Notes: generated from the sequence alone by a model not told the origin. A DNA stretch of 64,000 nucleotides from Chelydra serpentina (GCA_037349315.1 JBAIAC010000158.1:620001-684000); one strand, 5' to 3'; counted from the first letter of the stretch, positions 1 to 11,620 are shown. Translations and numbers: made by a program.

Positions 1-201
1 GGGAAACTGGAGTATCTTAGGGGATTGCTTGGGATGACTTGTGGTTAGCCAGTGGGGTAAAACCAAAGTCTCCTCTGTCTGGCTGGTTTGGTGCCTTAGA
101 GGTGGAAGAACCCCAGCCCTGGGCTGTAGTTGCCCTGCTTGAAGCAATTTGTTCTGAACTGGCACTCTCAGTTTGGTCCCGCCAGAACCAGCATCGTTAC
201 A
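1..201 (+). mobile_element. 3' part of an LTR-like element (copy 1)
   Basis: These bases match 14182-14382 almost base for base. They are the right-hand part of the LTR-like element described at 13324-14382, cut by the window edge. They end in the same terminal CGTTACA. No gene is supported: the short open frames here repeat in the other copies and show no domain. Confidence 0.55.
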
Positions 202-594
202 AAAGGAGTGAAGCATTTTTGCAACTAGGCCCAGGCAATGACCAAAGAAAATAGAAATTGACCTTTGTTTTACCCATGTCTGTCAACCGGCAGAGGAGGA
301 GTGAGATCCATGGAGTGAGAGTCAGGCTAGGAAACGTAGCCAGTGACTGTGCTAGGACGGGAAGATCTGGTACGTGGAAGTTTATTATAGAGCAAAAGGA
401 GAGAAGCTGTGATGTGCTCCATCCAAGCCAGGCTATAACAAAGGGGGAACAGGGGTCCTGGTGCCTCTCCCCAAGGAAACCTCAAAGCATCTCCTCTTGA
501 ACAGGAGCAGCAACTTTCATACTAGAAGTCGAGGCCAATTTTAGGTTCATAAATTAATAGTTTCAAAGGCTCTAAGGCCAGGCCTGATAATCTA
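202..594 (+). repeat. Block U, right part, copy 1
   Basis: This stretch matches 14383-14775 and 50275-50667 with only scattered substitutions. All three copies keep identity up to the same word, CCTGATAATCTA, and then continue into three different sequences. The last tens of bases resemble a common reptile/bird interspersed repeat that reads on into TCTGACCTCCTGCACAAC in the third copy, so the breakpoint lies inside that repeat. I see no coding potential. Confidence 0.85.
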
Positions 595-610
595 ATCAGA
601 GAAGATTAGA
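591..610. other. Inversion junction with a 7-bp inverted repeat
   Basis: TCTAATC (591-597) and GATTAGA (604-610) are perfect reverse complements around a 6-base spacer. They lie exactly where block U ends and the inverted copy of block X begins. The hairpin may be a scar or a cause of the inversion; this is inference. Confidence 0.6.
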
Positions 611-615
611 GGTTT

Positions 616-716
616 GGCCTGCTCGCCAAGGGGGACCCTACGAGGAGTATAAAAGCAACATAGACAATATAGGCTGACGGTCTTTATCCAATGCAAGCCT
701 CCCCACCACGACAAGG
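616..716 (-). mobile_element. Short RTE-like 5' fragment (copy 1, inverted)
   Basis: On the minus strand this matches 59151-59254, beginning with CCCCTTGTCGTGGTGGGGAG. Only about 100 bases are kept here, against about 540 in the other two copies. The family assignment rests on memory of RTE-type 5' ends and is weak. Confidence 0.4.
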
Positions 717-2035
717 GGGGGGGGTCCATCAATAAGGAGCACAACATTTCATTACCCCGCTCCCCACCCCACTCAATACTACAGTGAAATGAAACCCAGA
801 ACCAGCCACAATGTCATTTTGGGAAATCAGCTGCATTTGCTGAGCACCCAGGTAGCATAGGCAGGACCATGGAAATACAGTCTGCTCCTGAAGTCCTTTT
901 ACCCCCAGATTGTCACTAGATGTTGGGTCTGCTTCTAATAATACAAAAGCAGCCAGCTCTCCCCTCCCCCCAGCTCCTCCCACCTGCCTGGTGAGAACAA
1001 TAGACCCTCCCCGACCCTGGGGAGCAAGTGTTTCCCCTGGAGCAGCAGCGACACCCGGTGGCCAGTCGGGGTATGGCACAAAGAGTGTTTCCCAAGGAGG
1101 GGTAGTGACAAGCTGTGGCCAGCAGGGGCAGTGCCAGCCTCTACCCAGTGGCGGGGGGCTGAGGTGAAGTAGACAGAAGATTGTGGGAGCTGTGCTCCCC
1201 CCCCATGAATCTCTGCTGCTCTCTGTGGCCCCACCCCCTGCACCTCCTTGGTGACATGTAAGCCCCACCTCCTCCCCTACAAGGCCCCGCCCCCTGCCCA
1301 GGTCAGAGGCCAGAAGCCAGAGCCGGGAGGGAGCTGGCTGGTGCCATGGTGCAGGGAGGCGCAGCGCTGCCCTGTCTTGTCCTCCTGCTGCTTGGGGCTG
1401 TGACTGCCCCTCAGCTCCCGGCTGCCACCCTTCTACTGCTCGCAGCCATGAGAGCTGCCTGGGTGGGGGCCGGGCCAGGCCCCGGTGCCAGCAGGGTCCC
1501 CGGGGTATAGAGACCATGGGCAACTGAGAGGGCACAAAGGGCTCCCCCAAGCTTACCGGGCCCCAGTTACATGCAGAGGACTTTCCTCAGATCTACAGAT
1601 CTACAGATCCAGATGAACACAGCTACCCCTCTGATAATAGAAACAAGTCTGCTGTCACAGCCGGCGCATCTGCCTGCCAGCGCTAGAGCTCACAAGGTCC
1701 GGACGCTGGAGGCTGGGTACTGGATGTGGTAGGTTTCTGGAAAACTGAGTGGAGCATTGGCAGCAGCGTCTGATGTTTTACTGTCTAGCCGGCTTGCTTC
1801 CTAGAATGAACACTCATTGAGTGGGGTGATCCCCAGGGAGTAGCTCAAACCTCCAAAGTCTCTGGCCAGCGGCAGGACATTAGCACAGCAAGGGAGGGGT
1901 GTGGCAGTGACATCACAAAGGCCGTTTGCAGGACCTCAGACCATTGGTCAAAGGTGGTGGGGAGGCGGTGACCTCACAGAGAGATGCTGACATCAGCCAG
2001 GCAGGACAGTGGCGAGGGGCCACTAAGAGACCGGC
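717..2035. other. GC-rich stretch of X, no recognisable gene
   Basis: This GC-rich region is shared with copy 3 (about 57840-59150, inverted) and is deleted from copy 2. It contains GGGCGGGGC-type boxes and long accidental open frames. A 273-codon minus-strand frame here is split by an indel into two different frames in copy 3, so it is unlikely to be a gene. The only item I list separately is the short signal-peptide-like frame at 1346-1510. Confidence 0.6.
1346..1510 (+). CDS. Small signal-peptide-like ORF (54 aa), doubtful
   Basis: An ATG in a fair initiation context (GTGCCATGG) opens a 54-codon frame. Its first 20 or so residues form a typical signal-peptide core: Leu/Val-rich with Ala at the -3 and -1-like positions (…LVLLLLGAVTA). 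A second hydrophobic run follows. Codon 39 (Trp) is followed by GTGGGG, which could be a weak splice donor, so this might be a first exon. The equivalent frame in copy 3 (58357-58521, minus) is intact, with one Met-to-Leu change near codon 35. No known protein is recognised and no downstream exon was found. GC-rich DNA yields such frames by chance. Confidence 0.2.
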   Translation: MVQGGAALPCLVLLLLGAVTAPQLPAATLLLLAAMRAAWVGAGPGPGASRVPGV

Positions 2036-2055
2036 TTGAAACTGACTAGCTTGAG

Positions 2056-2153
2056 TTTCAAGCTGGTCTCTTCTCTCTTCTCCCCAAAGCGGAGAAGTTT
2101 CAAGCTGGTCAAACTTCTCCGCTTTGGCGAGAAGAGAAGAGATCAGCTTGAAA
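2056..2153 (-). repeat. 98-bp hairpin, copy 1
   Basis: This is the inverted counterpart of 57699-57796: two arms of about 43-45 bases containing AAGCGGAGAAGTTT and its complement around a loop of about 10 bases. The flank downstream on the plus strand contains ACGTGACC and GCGATAAATGC-like words shared by all copies, possibly the end of a DNA transposon. Confidence 0.75.
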
Positions 2154-2582
2154 CGGTAAATTTTCATAACCCCCCCTATAACGTGACCCTGCATTTATCG
2201 CAATGGAATTTTATGGACCCCAATTATCACGTTATAGTGGGGTTTCACTGCATTACTGCCAGCTGTCTGCAGACTCAGGCAGGCTGCACTGCATTTACAT
2301 GCTGGTCATGTGTGGATGATTTTTTTTCTTTTTTGCAACAATAAGGGCTGGAAATTTCTGTCTTAAGAGATTTACCTCTGCTGCACAGCTCCATAAGAAT
2401 GAGTGCATTTTTCCACCGATTCCTCAGCCATGGAATAACTAGGGATCTGACTACAGGTAACAATCCTCCACTGGTCTCCAGGGGATAGACAGATGGGCCT
2501 CATGGGCCTTTTCCATCACTGCCTTCTCTTACACAATAAGGAGCAGTCAGACCCAGGGATGTTGAGTGAGCCCCAAACTCAT

Positions 2583-2813
2583 TTAGTGGCTCTGTACTGG
2601 ATCTGAGAGGAAGTGGGGTGACACATAGAAATCAGGACAACGCTGGAATTCTCCAGAAAACTGGCATGTCTCCATCCTGGGGAGTGCAGGAGGAGGGGTT
2701 GGCTCCTCAGTGGCTGGGCCTGGGCATCTCCTCTTAGTAAGCATGAGCAGCTCTCTGCGCAGCAGGAAACACTCCAACTGGGTGAGTCCGATGGACCCTT
2801 CCCGGACTGTGGC
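2583..2813 (-). pseudogene. Exon-like segment, possible terminal exon (copy 1)
   Basis: On the minus strand a CTGACAG acceptor is followed by an open phase-0 frame beginning A-T-V-R-E-G-S-I-G-L-T-Q-L-E and ending at a TAA after 76 codons. It is collinear with 57039-57269 and 16769-16999. The first 27 residues look helical; the rest is Pro-rich and could be read-through into an intron if a donor after …MLTK has been lost. The preceding exon-like segment (2874-3026) ends in phase 0, so the two are compatible. Family unknown. Confidence 0.35.
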
Positions 2814-2873
2814 CTGTCAGTTGGAGCAGGAAGAGAAATACTGGACTGAGGTGATAACAGAGCAACTCCCTAC

Positions 2874-3026
2874 CTGTCCGATGACAACGTGTGTGCCACA
2901 GGTTAGAACCACGCCATGGGGGTGGGAGGGGGCCAGCAAGGCCGTGGCCCTCAGCCCTGCTTTCCTGGCTCTGGGATCATGGATGTTGTCTAGCCAGATT
3001 AAGATATCTCCTACAATGTCCCCAAC
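2874..3026 (-). pseudogene. HEAT-repeat-like exon (copy 1)
   Basis: A minus-strand 153-bp segment flanked by TTCTTCCAG and GTAGGG encodes 51 residues, phase 0 at both ends. The peptide [14 protein letters not shown]…[14 protein letters not shown] has the spacing of a HEAT helix pair: an amphipathic helix, a turn with Asp-Pro-Arg, then a second helix with Arg, Ala and Leu. Compared with copy 3 it differs at a few residues (Gly-to-Asp, Ala-to-Gly, Arg-to-Pro, Gln-to-His) but has no stop or frameshift. Turtles and birds have many maestro-heat-like (MROH) genes, so that family is my best guess, at low certainty. It lies inside the inverted block. Confidence 0.5.
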
Positions 3027-4330
3027 CTGGAAGAATGCCAGAAAGTCGAGGGATGGATTTATCAATGAGTGGCTTCCTCCCAGGTAACCTCTCCTGGCAG
3101 CCCTGCAAGCCGCCTCTCACCTCAGTTTCCCATAATCTCAAGAAAGAGGCTTTGACAAGTTCGGGAAACCCAGTCTTCCTGAGGTCTGGTTTAGCGCCTT
3201 AAAGCTCAGAAACACACACAAAAGCCTTCCCCAAAACCTTGCAGTGGGCACAGCCCAAACTCCCTGTTTGGCCTGGAGGATGTTCCCTGGGGCTCAGCTC
3301 TGTGCTGATTGCCCGCAGGTTGAGAACCACTGCTCCAGACCCAGCTGGCTCTACTGATGTACCGCAGAGCCCACCCCAGAGATGGCAGGGAGGGCGAGCT
3401 GGATGGGGCGAGCCAGCTCCAGGCCCCAGCCCAAAGGAGAACCTCTGTCCTGCGGGATTGTAAAACCTGCCGTAAGAATCCTAAAGCCGGGTCTCTAACC
3501 TCGTGCTCAGGCTATGGCCCTAAGAACAGCCATGTAGACATGGTGACTTGGGCTGGAGCCCAGGCTGTGAAGCCAGCCTCCTCCCCAGGCTTCAGAGATC
3601 AAGCTCCAGCCCAAGCCCAGAAGAGTCTGCATTGCTGTGTGGGCCCCACAGTGCCAGCCCGGCATAGGGCCAGGCTTTAAGGCTCCTGCTGCAGAGTTTG
3701 CAACACAGGATAGACAGACCCTAAAGGGACAAGCCACCCCCTAGGGCTCTTCCATGAGGAATTGGTCATTGCTCTTTCCTCTCTCGAACAAGGAGCAGGA
3801 GCTACACCCCGGGTGGCTGGATTCTGTCGACCTGTTCTGCTAGCAGGAGTTAGAGCCTGGCACAAATCAATCGCTGATTGAGGGGCCATTTGTTAACTTC
3901 CCACTGGGACCTGTTGGAAACAGGGAACTCGGCCAGAGACAGGGTGACCTGCAGGAAATGCTAGGAACAGGCAGGTTGGGGGAGGAAGCTCAGGCTGAGG
4001 ATTGGGTTTGTTTATTAGTCTCCGAGTTTCCAGGAAAGCCAAAGCCCAGGAAGGGAATAAGTCTGCACTTACGCGCCATGTGCAGGCGGTATTTGGAGTA
4101 GGGCAGCAATGTCACCTATTTCCAGGACGAGCGATTAAAGGCACCGTTTAAAGGACTGTAGGGAACGTGAACCCTGATTCCTTTCTCAATCAGCCGCGCA
4201 GGCTTGGGCAATTCAAGGAGCTCTCTGGGCTTCAGTTTCCCCAGGTGTCTAATGGGTAGGATTCCTACCTCCCAGGAGGGCGGTGGAGCTTAATAATTCA
4301 GAGGAGTAAATGATGCTGAGAGACTCCTAC

Positions 4331-4483
4331 CCAGGGGATGTAGAAATAAAGTCTGCCAGAAAGCTCCCTAGGACAATCTAATTCATGGGGGAGGCACTCA
4401 GAGCCTGTGGGGTGGGCAACGGGATCAAAGCTTGGGAGAGACAGAGAGAAAAGTTCAAAGCCAAATTCTTCCTGATACTTCAG
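4331..4483 (-). pseudogene. Exon-like segment LKYQEEF… (copy 1)
   Basis: A minus-strand 153-bp segment lies between a TTTTCCAG acceptor and a GTAGGAG donor, phase 0 to phase 0 and open throughout. It begins L-K-Y-Q-E-E-F-G-F-E-L-F and ends …F-Y-I-P-W. Its phase fits both the 155-bp exon-like segment upstream (4832-4986) and the HEAT-like one downstream (2874-3026). No domain is recognised, and exon status rests only on splice signals, phase and openness. Confidence 0.35.
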
Positions 4484-4831
4484 CTGGAAAACAAGGCCCT
4501 GCAGCATGTGTGAGAAAACCACGTCTGCTCCCGGAGCCTAATGTGGAGGCCCATCGGCAGACTATGTAAGTGCTGCCTGCCAGGGCTGGGGCTATCGCGC
4601 CCCTTCAGTGTGGCTGGGCTGTCCTCAGGGACGTGGCAGAGCGCCAGCGGGCAGAGAACTCTTTCAAAGCCTGACGCCGCGGATACCCGCGGCCAAGCGA
4701 TGAACGGAAGGGGCAGAGCCAGCCTTCAAAGCACCATGCCAGTGTGTCCCAGGAACGGTCTCCTAGGAGAGGAAATTCTCCCAGCCCCCTCTCTGCGCAG
4801 CATCCCCCGCCCCACTGCGGGAGTCTCTTAC

Positions 4832-4986
4832 TCTCTCCATCTTGTCTCTGTGTAGAGATACGATGACATTCAGCTCTTCCTCTGCCGCTTGAAATCTCTC
4901 CAGGGTGGGTGTTGTCAGCCCCTTCACGGCTGCCATCAGCAGGGCTTGGAGCTGGGCTGAGGTAGGGTGCTCCCGGCCCCGAGGGT
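4832..4986 (-). pseudogene. Exon-like segment [12 protein letters not shown]… (copy 1)
   Basis: A minus-strand 155-bp segment has a TTCATTGCAG acceptor and a GTAAGAG donor, both strong. It encodes about 51 residues, entering in phase 1 and leaving in phase 0. The peptide contains [12 protein letters not shown] and [21 protein letters not shown], two amphipathic helices as expected for a HEAT-type solenoid. The sequence is the same as in copy 3. Confidence 0.5.
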
Positions 4987-5966
4987 CTGCAATGAACAGG
5001 GACAAAGCCTGTTGGGACTGAGGATTTCCATGGGCCAGCTGCCCTGGAATAGTCTGTCCCGTGGGAGGCTGGCAGCGCCTTGTGAGCGTGGAGACTCCCG
5101 CTGAGCCCGGTTAGTAAAAAGCCTCGACAGGTGCCAAGGTTTCCTCCGTCTTTCATACGTTCTCTGGCCCCCTCTGCCTGAGAAGAGATGGGAGCCTCCC
5201 AGGCAGTGCTGGGACCCACAGGGCCATCCCATTGCCTCCCTCTCCAGCCCCTCCTCCCAGGAAGCCCAGCTTTTGCTGACAAAGCCTCAGTGTCCTGCAA
5301 AGCCCATTCAGGTTGCTTCTTGAGTGCAGCCGAGGGGTCTATCTCATCGACCCCTCGGTCACTGGAGAACCTGCCCCATGTCCCATCCCACCCCGAGCAA
5401 ATTGGCTCAGAAACATGAGCAGCCCATGGTGTCTGCGAGGAAACCACTGAGAATAGGGCCCAAACGGGCCCTTCCCCACCCCGCAGCCTGTGGTGCTGCC
5501 ACAAAACAGGCCGGAATCGCCAGCAGGACAGAAAGCAGCTTAGACTGGAGGAGCAAATCTGCCTGGCTGAGGAGAATCCCAAACCGGGAGCCTCTGGGGC
5601 CAGACCCCTGTGGGTCAGAACTCACTGGCCACAGTGTTACTCCAGGGGGCCTGGTTCCAGGGTCACCTAAACCCAGGACCTGGGGTGCTGGAGGCCTTGG
5701 CCCTGGTGTCTCAGGGCACCTCCTGAGTATTACTGCAGCTGGCCTGCGTGGCGCTGGATTAGCACCGTCTGTGTCCTGGATGCCAGCAGCGGAGAACGCA
5801 GTAGAGCACAGCAGCGTGACACACACTTGCATAGATAATCCAGGCCCCCGTCATGTCAGAAGCTCCCAGAATTGCAGACATTTGTATGTGCGGCAGGGAG
5901 CTCGGTCACTAACCAGAAGAGTAACGAAGGCAGCTAGAGGCCTTTGTAACTCGGACAGAGCCCAGA

Positions 5967-6042
5967 TGTTGGCAGGCAGGATGGAACCTGGGACTTCTGG
6001 AGCTTAGTGCATGAGCCTCTACCACATGAGCTAAAAGCCAAC
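5967..6042 (-). repeat. tRNA-derived SINE-like sequence (copy 1)
   Basis: On the minus strand the ends GTTGGC and GCCAAC pair as an acceptor stem. Between them are an A-box-like TAGCTCATGTGGTAGAGG and a B-box-like GGTTCCATCCTGCC. The anticodon arm is poor. It corresponds to 53810-53885 and is probably a tRNA-derived repeat, not a working tRNA. Confidence 0.5.
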
Positions 6043-6492
6043 TGGCTGTTCGTTACGGCTCTAGAGCAGACCCCTTTGATCTCTGCCTGTAAGTGGTCTT
6101 GGTGCGACTCGATGGGACAGAACGCCACACCCAGGAGGTGTGTGGGTTACCCCTACATGTGCAGGTCTGGGCCTCGTCTGATTTTCAGCAGGGCCTGTGT
6201 CTCATGGAAAGTGCATCGGAATCAGGCACCTGAGTCAGACACTTCTGCGAATCCCACTAAGTACCTCCGCACTTCTTTAGGTGCCTAAACCCCTTGGTCA
6301 ATCTGGGCCTCATTCAAACAACCCAGAGAAACTCGTAAAGACTGGCTGGAGCTGATCACACTTGAAGAGTGTTTCTCTTCAGCTCCCTGAGCAAGGGGCA
6401 TGTAGTTCTCCTGTCAGAGATACCAGCTCCGGAGATACTAATACACACAGCAGGGGATGCTTTCCATTAGCTCAGTCACAAAGCATCATTAC

Positions 6493-6593
6493 CATCATCA
6501 TATGGGAGATGCTCGTTAACGAGGAGGTGGGAGTGTCGTCTTCTTCCTGCTCTTCTGGGCTCCCCTTCGTCTCCACCGGCTCCGTCATCGTCC
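6493..6593 (-). pseudogene. Acidic exon-like segment MTEPVETKG… (copy 1)
   Basis: A minus-strand 101-bp segment runs from a TTTCTGCTCCAG acceptor to a GTAATG donor. It is entered with two bases that complete a codon and leaves in phase 0. The peptide is Glu/Asp/Ser/Thr-rich (E-P-V-E-T-K-G-S-P-E-E-Q-E-E-D-D-T) and ends in three Met; it is likely disordered. One residue before the first Met differs from copy 3. The satellite begins 180 bases away, so the upstream exon present in copy 3 is missing here. Confidence 0.4.
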
Positions 6594-6775
6594 CTGGAGC
6601 AGAAAGAAACATTCTTAGCCCTTCGCTTTTCCATGTGTTATCCCTGGTTTACAGAGGATGGACGTGGGGCACAGAGCCCTGACGCGAATCGCCCAGGGCC
6701 AGACTGAAGGTTGCTGGCAGAGCTAGCTCCCAGTACCAAAAGGAAGGGGAAAGGTCGATGGGAAACCAGGACTCT

Positions 6776-8314
6776 ATCTATTTATCTATCTAATTATCTA
6801 TCTATCTAATAATCTACCAATCTATCTAATTATCTATCTATCTAATTATCTATCTAGCTGTCTAATTATCTAGCTATTTATCTATCTTTCTAATTATCTA
6901 TCTATCTATATAATTATCTAATTATCTGTCTAATTATCGATTAATTAACTAATTATCTATCTATCTAATTATCTCTCTATCTATCTAATTATCTATGTAA
7001 TTATTTATCTATCTATCTAATTATCTACCAATCTATCTAATTATCTATCTATCTAATTATCTATCTAATTATCTGTCTAGCTGTCTAATTATCTAGCTAT
7101 TTATCTATCTTTCTAATTATCTAATTTTCTATCTATCTAATTATCTCTCTATCTATATAATTATCTAATTCTCATTCTATCTGTCTAATTATCGATCAAA
7201 TTAACTAATTATCTATCTATCTATTCATCTATCTAGCTGACTATTTATCTATCTAATTATCTATGTATTTATCTAATAATCTCTCTAATTATCTATCTAT
7301 CTAATAATCTACCTATCTATCTAATTATCTCTCTATCTATCTAATTATCTATGTAATTATGTATCTATCTAATTATCTCTCTATATATCTATCTAATTCT
7401 TTATCTATCTATCTAATTATCTATCTAGCTATGTAAATATCGATCTATCTATTTATCTATTTAATTACCTAATATGTAATTATCTAATTACCTACATCTC
7501 TAATTATCTATCTATCTATCTATCTAATAATCTATAAATCTAATTATATATCTAATTATCTACCTAATTATCTAATTATCTATCTGTCTAATTATCTATC
7601 TAATTATCTACCTATCTAATAATCTGCATATCTATATAATTATCTATCTATCTATATAATTATCTATCTATCTAATTATCTAAGGATCTATCTGTCTAAT
7701 TATCTAATTTTCTATCTATTTAATTATCTATCAATCTAATAATCTACCAATCTATCTAATTATCTATCTATCTAATGATATATCTAATTATCTATCTAGC
7801 TGTCTAATTATATATCTAATTATCTATCTTTCTAATTATCGATCTAATTAACTAATTATCTATCTATCTAATTATCTAGTTAGCTATCTTTTTAGCTGTC
7901 TAATTGTTTATCAAATTAGCTATCTATATATCTAATTATCTATCTATCTATCTAATTATCTAATTATCTGTCTATCTAATTAAATATCTAATTATCTGCT
8001 TATCTATCTAATTATATATCTAATTATATATTAATTATATATTTATCTATCTAATATCTATCTCTCTAATTATCTATCAAATTATCTATCTAATCATCTA
8101 TCTATCTAATTATCTAATTATCTATCTATATCATAATCAACCTATCTATCTATCCAACTATCTAATTATCTATCTTATTAATTATCTAATTTTCTATCTT
8201 ACTATTTATCTATCTAAATATCTAATTATCTATCTAATTACCTATCCATCTAATTATCTATCTAATTATCTATCTATCTAATTATCTATCTCTCTAATTA
8301 TCTATCTAATTATC
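6776..8314 (-). repeat. Inverted GATA/ATTA satellite (TATC orientation)
   Basis: About 1.5 kb of TATC repeats with regular AATTA interruptions is the reverse complement of the satellite that fills the rest of the window. It starts directly at the end of inverted block X and changes strand near 8314. It contains one inverted copy of the higher-order marker (7461-7502). No gene is present. Confidence 0.95.
7461..7502 (-). repeat. Higher-order marker module, inverted
   Basis: TTAATTACCTAATATGTAAT and CTAATTACCTACATCTC are the reverse complement of the marker that recurs in the forward arrays (for example 10476, 27312 and 33810). Its presence shows that this part of the array was inverted as a unit. 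Confidence 0.85.
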
Positions 8315-11300
8315 CAATTAGATAGATAGATAGATAATGAGATAGATAGATAATTAGATAGATTATTAGATAAATAAATAGATAATAAGATTTGATAATT
8401 AGAAAGATAGATAATTAGATAGATATATTGATTATTAGAAAAGTAAATAATAAGAAAGATAATAGATAGCTAGATAGATAATTAGATAGATAGATGATTA
8501 GATAGATTGGTACATTATTAGATAGATCGATAATTAGATAGATAGATAGATAATTACATAGATAATTAGATAGATAGATAATTAGATAGATAGGTTGATT
8601 ATTAGATAGATGGATAATTAGATAGATAATTAGATAGATAGATAAATATTAGATAGATAAACAGATAATTAGATAGTTAATTAGATAGACAGATAATTAG
8701 ACAGATAGTTAGCAAGATAGATAATTAGATAGATAATTAGATAGATAGATAATTAGAGAGATACATAGATAATTATATATATTGATAATTATATAGATAG
8801 ATATTAGATAGATAGATAGATATTAGATAGATAATTAGATGGATAGATAATTAGATATTTAGATAGATAAATAGATAGAAAATTAGATAATTAATAAGAT
8901 AGATAATTCGATAGCTAGATAGATAATTAGATAGATAGGTTGATTATTATATAGATAGATAATTAGATAGATAATTAAATAGATAGATGATTAGATAGAT
9001 AATTTGATAGATAAAAAGAGAGATAGATATTAGATAGATAAATATATAATTAGATATATAATTAGATAGATAAGCAGATAATTAGATAGTTAATTAGATA
9101 GACAGATAATTAGCTAATTAGATAGATAGATAGATAGATAGATAATTAGATATACAGATAGCTAATTTGATAGACAATTAGATAGCTAAAAAGATAGCTA
9201 GCTAGATAATTAGATAGATAATTAGTTAATTATATCGATAATTAGAAACATAGATAATTAGATAGATAAATAGACAGCTAGATAATTAGATAGATTGGTA
9301 GATTATTAGATAGATAGATAATGAAATAGATAGAATATTAGATCATTAGAAAGATAGATCCTTACATAATTAGATAGATAGATAGATAATTATATAGATA
9401 TGTAGATTATTAGATAGGTAGATAATTAGATAGATAATTAGAAAGATAGATAATTCGATAGATAATTAGATAGATAGATAATTAGATAGATTATTAGATA
9501 AATACATCGATAATTAGATAGATAAATAGATAGCTAGATAGATAATTAGAAAGATAGATAAATAGTTAATTAGATCGATAATCAGATAGATAGATAATTA
9601 GATAGATAATTAGACAGCTAGATAGATAATTAGATAGAAGATAATTAGATAGATTGGTAGATTATTAGATAGATAGATAATTAAATAGATAGAAAACTAG
9701 ATAATTAGAAAGAAAGATACTTAGATAATTAGATAGATAGATAATTAGATAAATATGTAGATTATTAGATAGGTAGATAATTGGATAGATAATTAGATAG
9801 ATAGATAATTAGATAGATAGGTTGATTATTAGATAGATGGATAATTAGATAGATAATTAGATTGATAGATGATTATATAGATAGATAGATATTAGATAGA
9901 TAAACATATAATTAGATAGTTAATTAGATAGACAGATAATTGGATAATAAGATAGATAGTTAGCAAGATAGATAATTAGAGAGATAGATAGATAATTAGA
10001 GAGATAGATAATTAGATAGATAGATATTAGATAGATAAATAGATATTAGATAGATAATTAGATGGATAGATAATTAGATATTTAGATAGATAAATAGATA
10101 GATAGAAAATTAGATAATTAATAAGACAGATAATTAGATAGCTAGATAGATAATTAGATAGATAGGTTGATTATTATATAGATAGATAATTAGATAGATA
10201 ATTAGAGAGATAGATATTAGATAGATAAATATATAATTAGATATATAATTAGATAGATAAGCAGATAATTAGATAGTTAATTAGATAAACAGATAATTAG
10301 ATAATTAGATAGATTGGTCGATTATTAGATAGATAGATAATTAAATAGATAGAAAATTAGATAATTAGAAAGATAGATCCTTAGATAATTAGATAGATAG
10401 ATAGATAATTAGATAGATATGTCGATTATTAGATAGGTAGATAATTAGATAGATAATTACATAGATAGATAATTAGAGATGTAGGTAATTAGATAATTAC
10501 ATATTAGGTAATTAAATAGATAAATAGATAGATAGATATTTAGATAGCTAGATAGATAATTAGATAGATAGATAAATAATTAGATAGATAGAAAATTAGA
10601 TAATTAGAAAGTTACATAATTACTTAGATTATTAGATAGATAGAGAGATAATTAGATAGATAATTAGATAGATAGATAATTAGATATATTATTAGATAAA
10701 TAAATAGATAATTAGAAATATAAATAGATAGCTAGATAGATAATTAGATAGATAAATAATTAGATAGATAATTAGATAGATTGGTAGATTATTAGATAGA
10801 TAGATAATTATATAGAAAGATAGATAATTAGATAGATAGATAATTAGATTATTAGAAAGACAGAGAATTAGATAGATATGTTCATTATTAGATAGGTAGA
10901 TAATTAGATAGATAAATAGATAGATAGATAATTAGATAGAGAGATAGATAGATAGATAATTAGATAGATTATTAGATAAATATATAGATAACTGGATAGA
11001 TAGATAAATAGATAGCAAGATAGATAATTAGATACATAGATAATTAGTTAATTAGATCGATAATTAGATAGGTAGATTGATAATTAGATAGATAATTATA
11101 TAGCTAGATAGATAATTAGATAGCTAAAAAATTAGATAGTTAGAAAGATAGATAAATAGCTAGATAATTAGACAGCTAGACAGATAATTAGATAGATAAT
11201 TAGATAGATTGGTAGATTATTAGATAGATAGGTTGATTATTATATAGATAGATAATTAGATAAATATGTAGATTATTAGATAGATGGATAATTAGATAGA

Positions 11301-11620
11301 TAATTAGATAGATAGATGATTTGATAGATATTAGATAGATAAACAGATAATTAGATAGTTAATTAGATAGACAGATAGTTGGATAATTAGATAGATAGTT
11401 AGCAAGATAGATAATTAGATAGATAATTAGAGAGATAGATAGATAATTTGAGAGATAGATAGATAGATAATTAGATAGATAGATAATTAGATAGCTATAT
11501 ATTAGATAGATAGATATTAGATAGATAATTAGATATTTAGATAGATAAATAGATAGATAGAAAATTAGATAATTAATGAGATAGATAATTAGATAGCTAG
11601 ATAGATAATTAGATAGATAG
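8315..11620 (+). repeat. GATA/ATTA satellite array 1
   Basis: This array is built from GATA runs of 2-4 units separated by ATTA, with point variants such as GCTA, GGTA and AAAA that recur together as longer modules. One marker module lies at about 10476. The last 220 bases, including GTTAGCAAG at about 11399, closely match the end of the big array (about 45388-45607), so the two right edges are homologous. Confidence 0.95.

Larger units (their letters stand above)
611..6775 (-). repeat. Inverted copy of segmental block X (copy 1)
   Basis: Read on the minus strand, this block is collinear with 53077-59254 over its full length, about 6.16 kb against 6.18 kb, with scattered substitutions and small indels. 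The left edge corresponds to about 59254 and the right edge, ACTCT at 6771-6775, to 53077. Immediately to the right comes TATC-orientation satellite, whereas copy 3 continues there with ordinary sequence, so this is a true rearrangement junction. All exon-like segments of X are present and lie on the minus strand. Confidence 0.9.

Noticed and set aside
729..1550. 273-codon minus-strand open frame in GC-rich DNA
   Set aside because: In copy 3 the same DNA is split between two frames by indels; composition is Gly/Pro/Trp-rich, no domain is seen, and both strands are open, as expected by chance.
4605..5582. 325-codon minus-strand open frame in copy 1
   Set aside because: It runs through a well-bounded exon and both neighbouring introns in another frame; copy 3 has it in two separate pieces and no domain is seen.
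8290..8340. Interpretation of the whole 6776-11620 array as one large palindrome
   Set aside because: Marker modules on the two sides are not symmetrical about the switch point, so only the immediate centre is palindromic.
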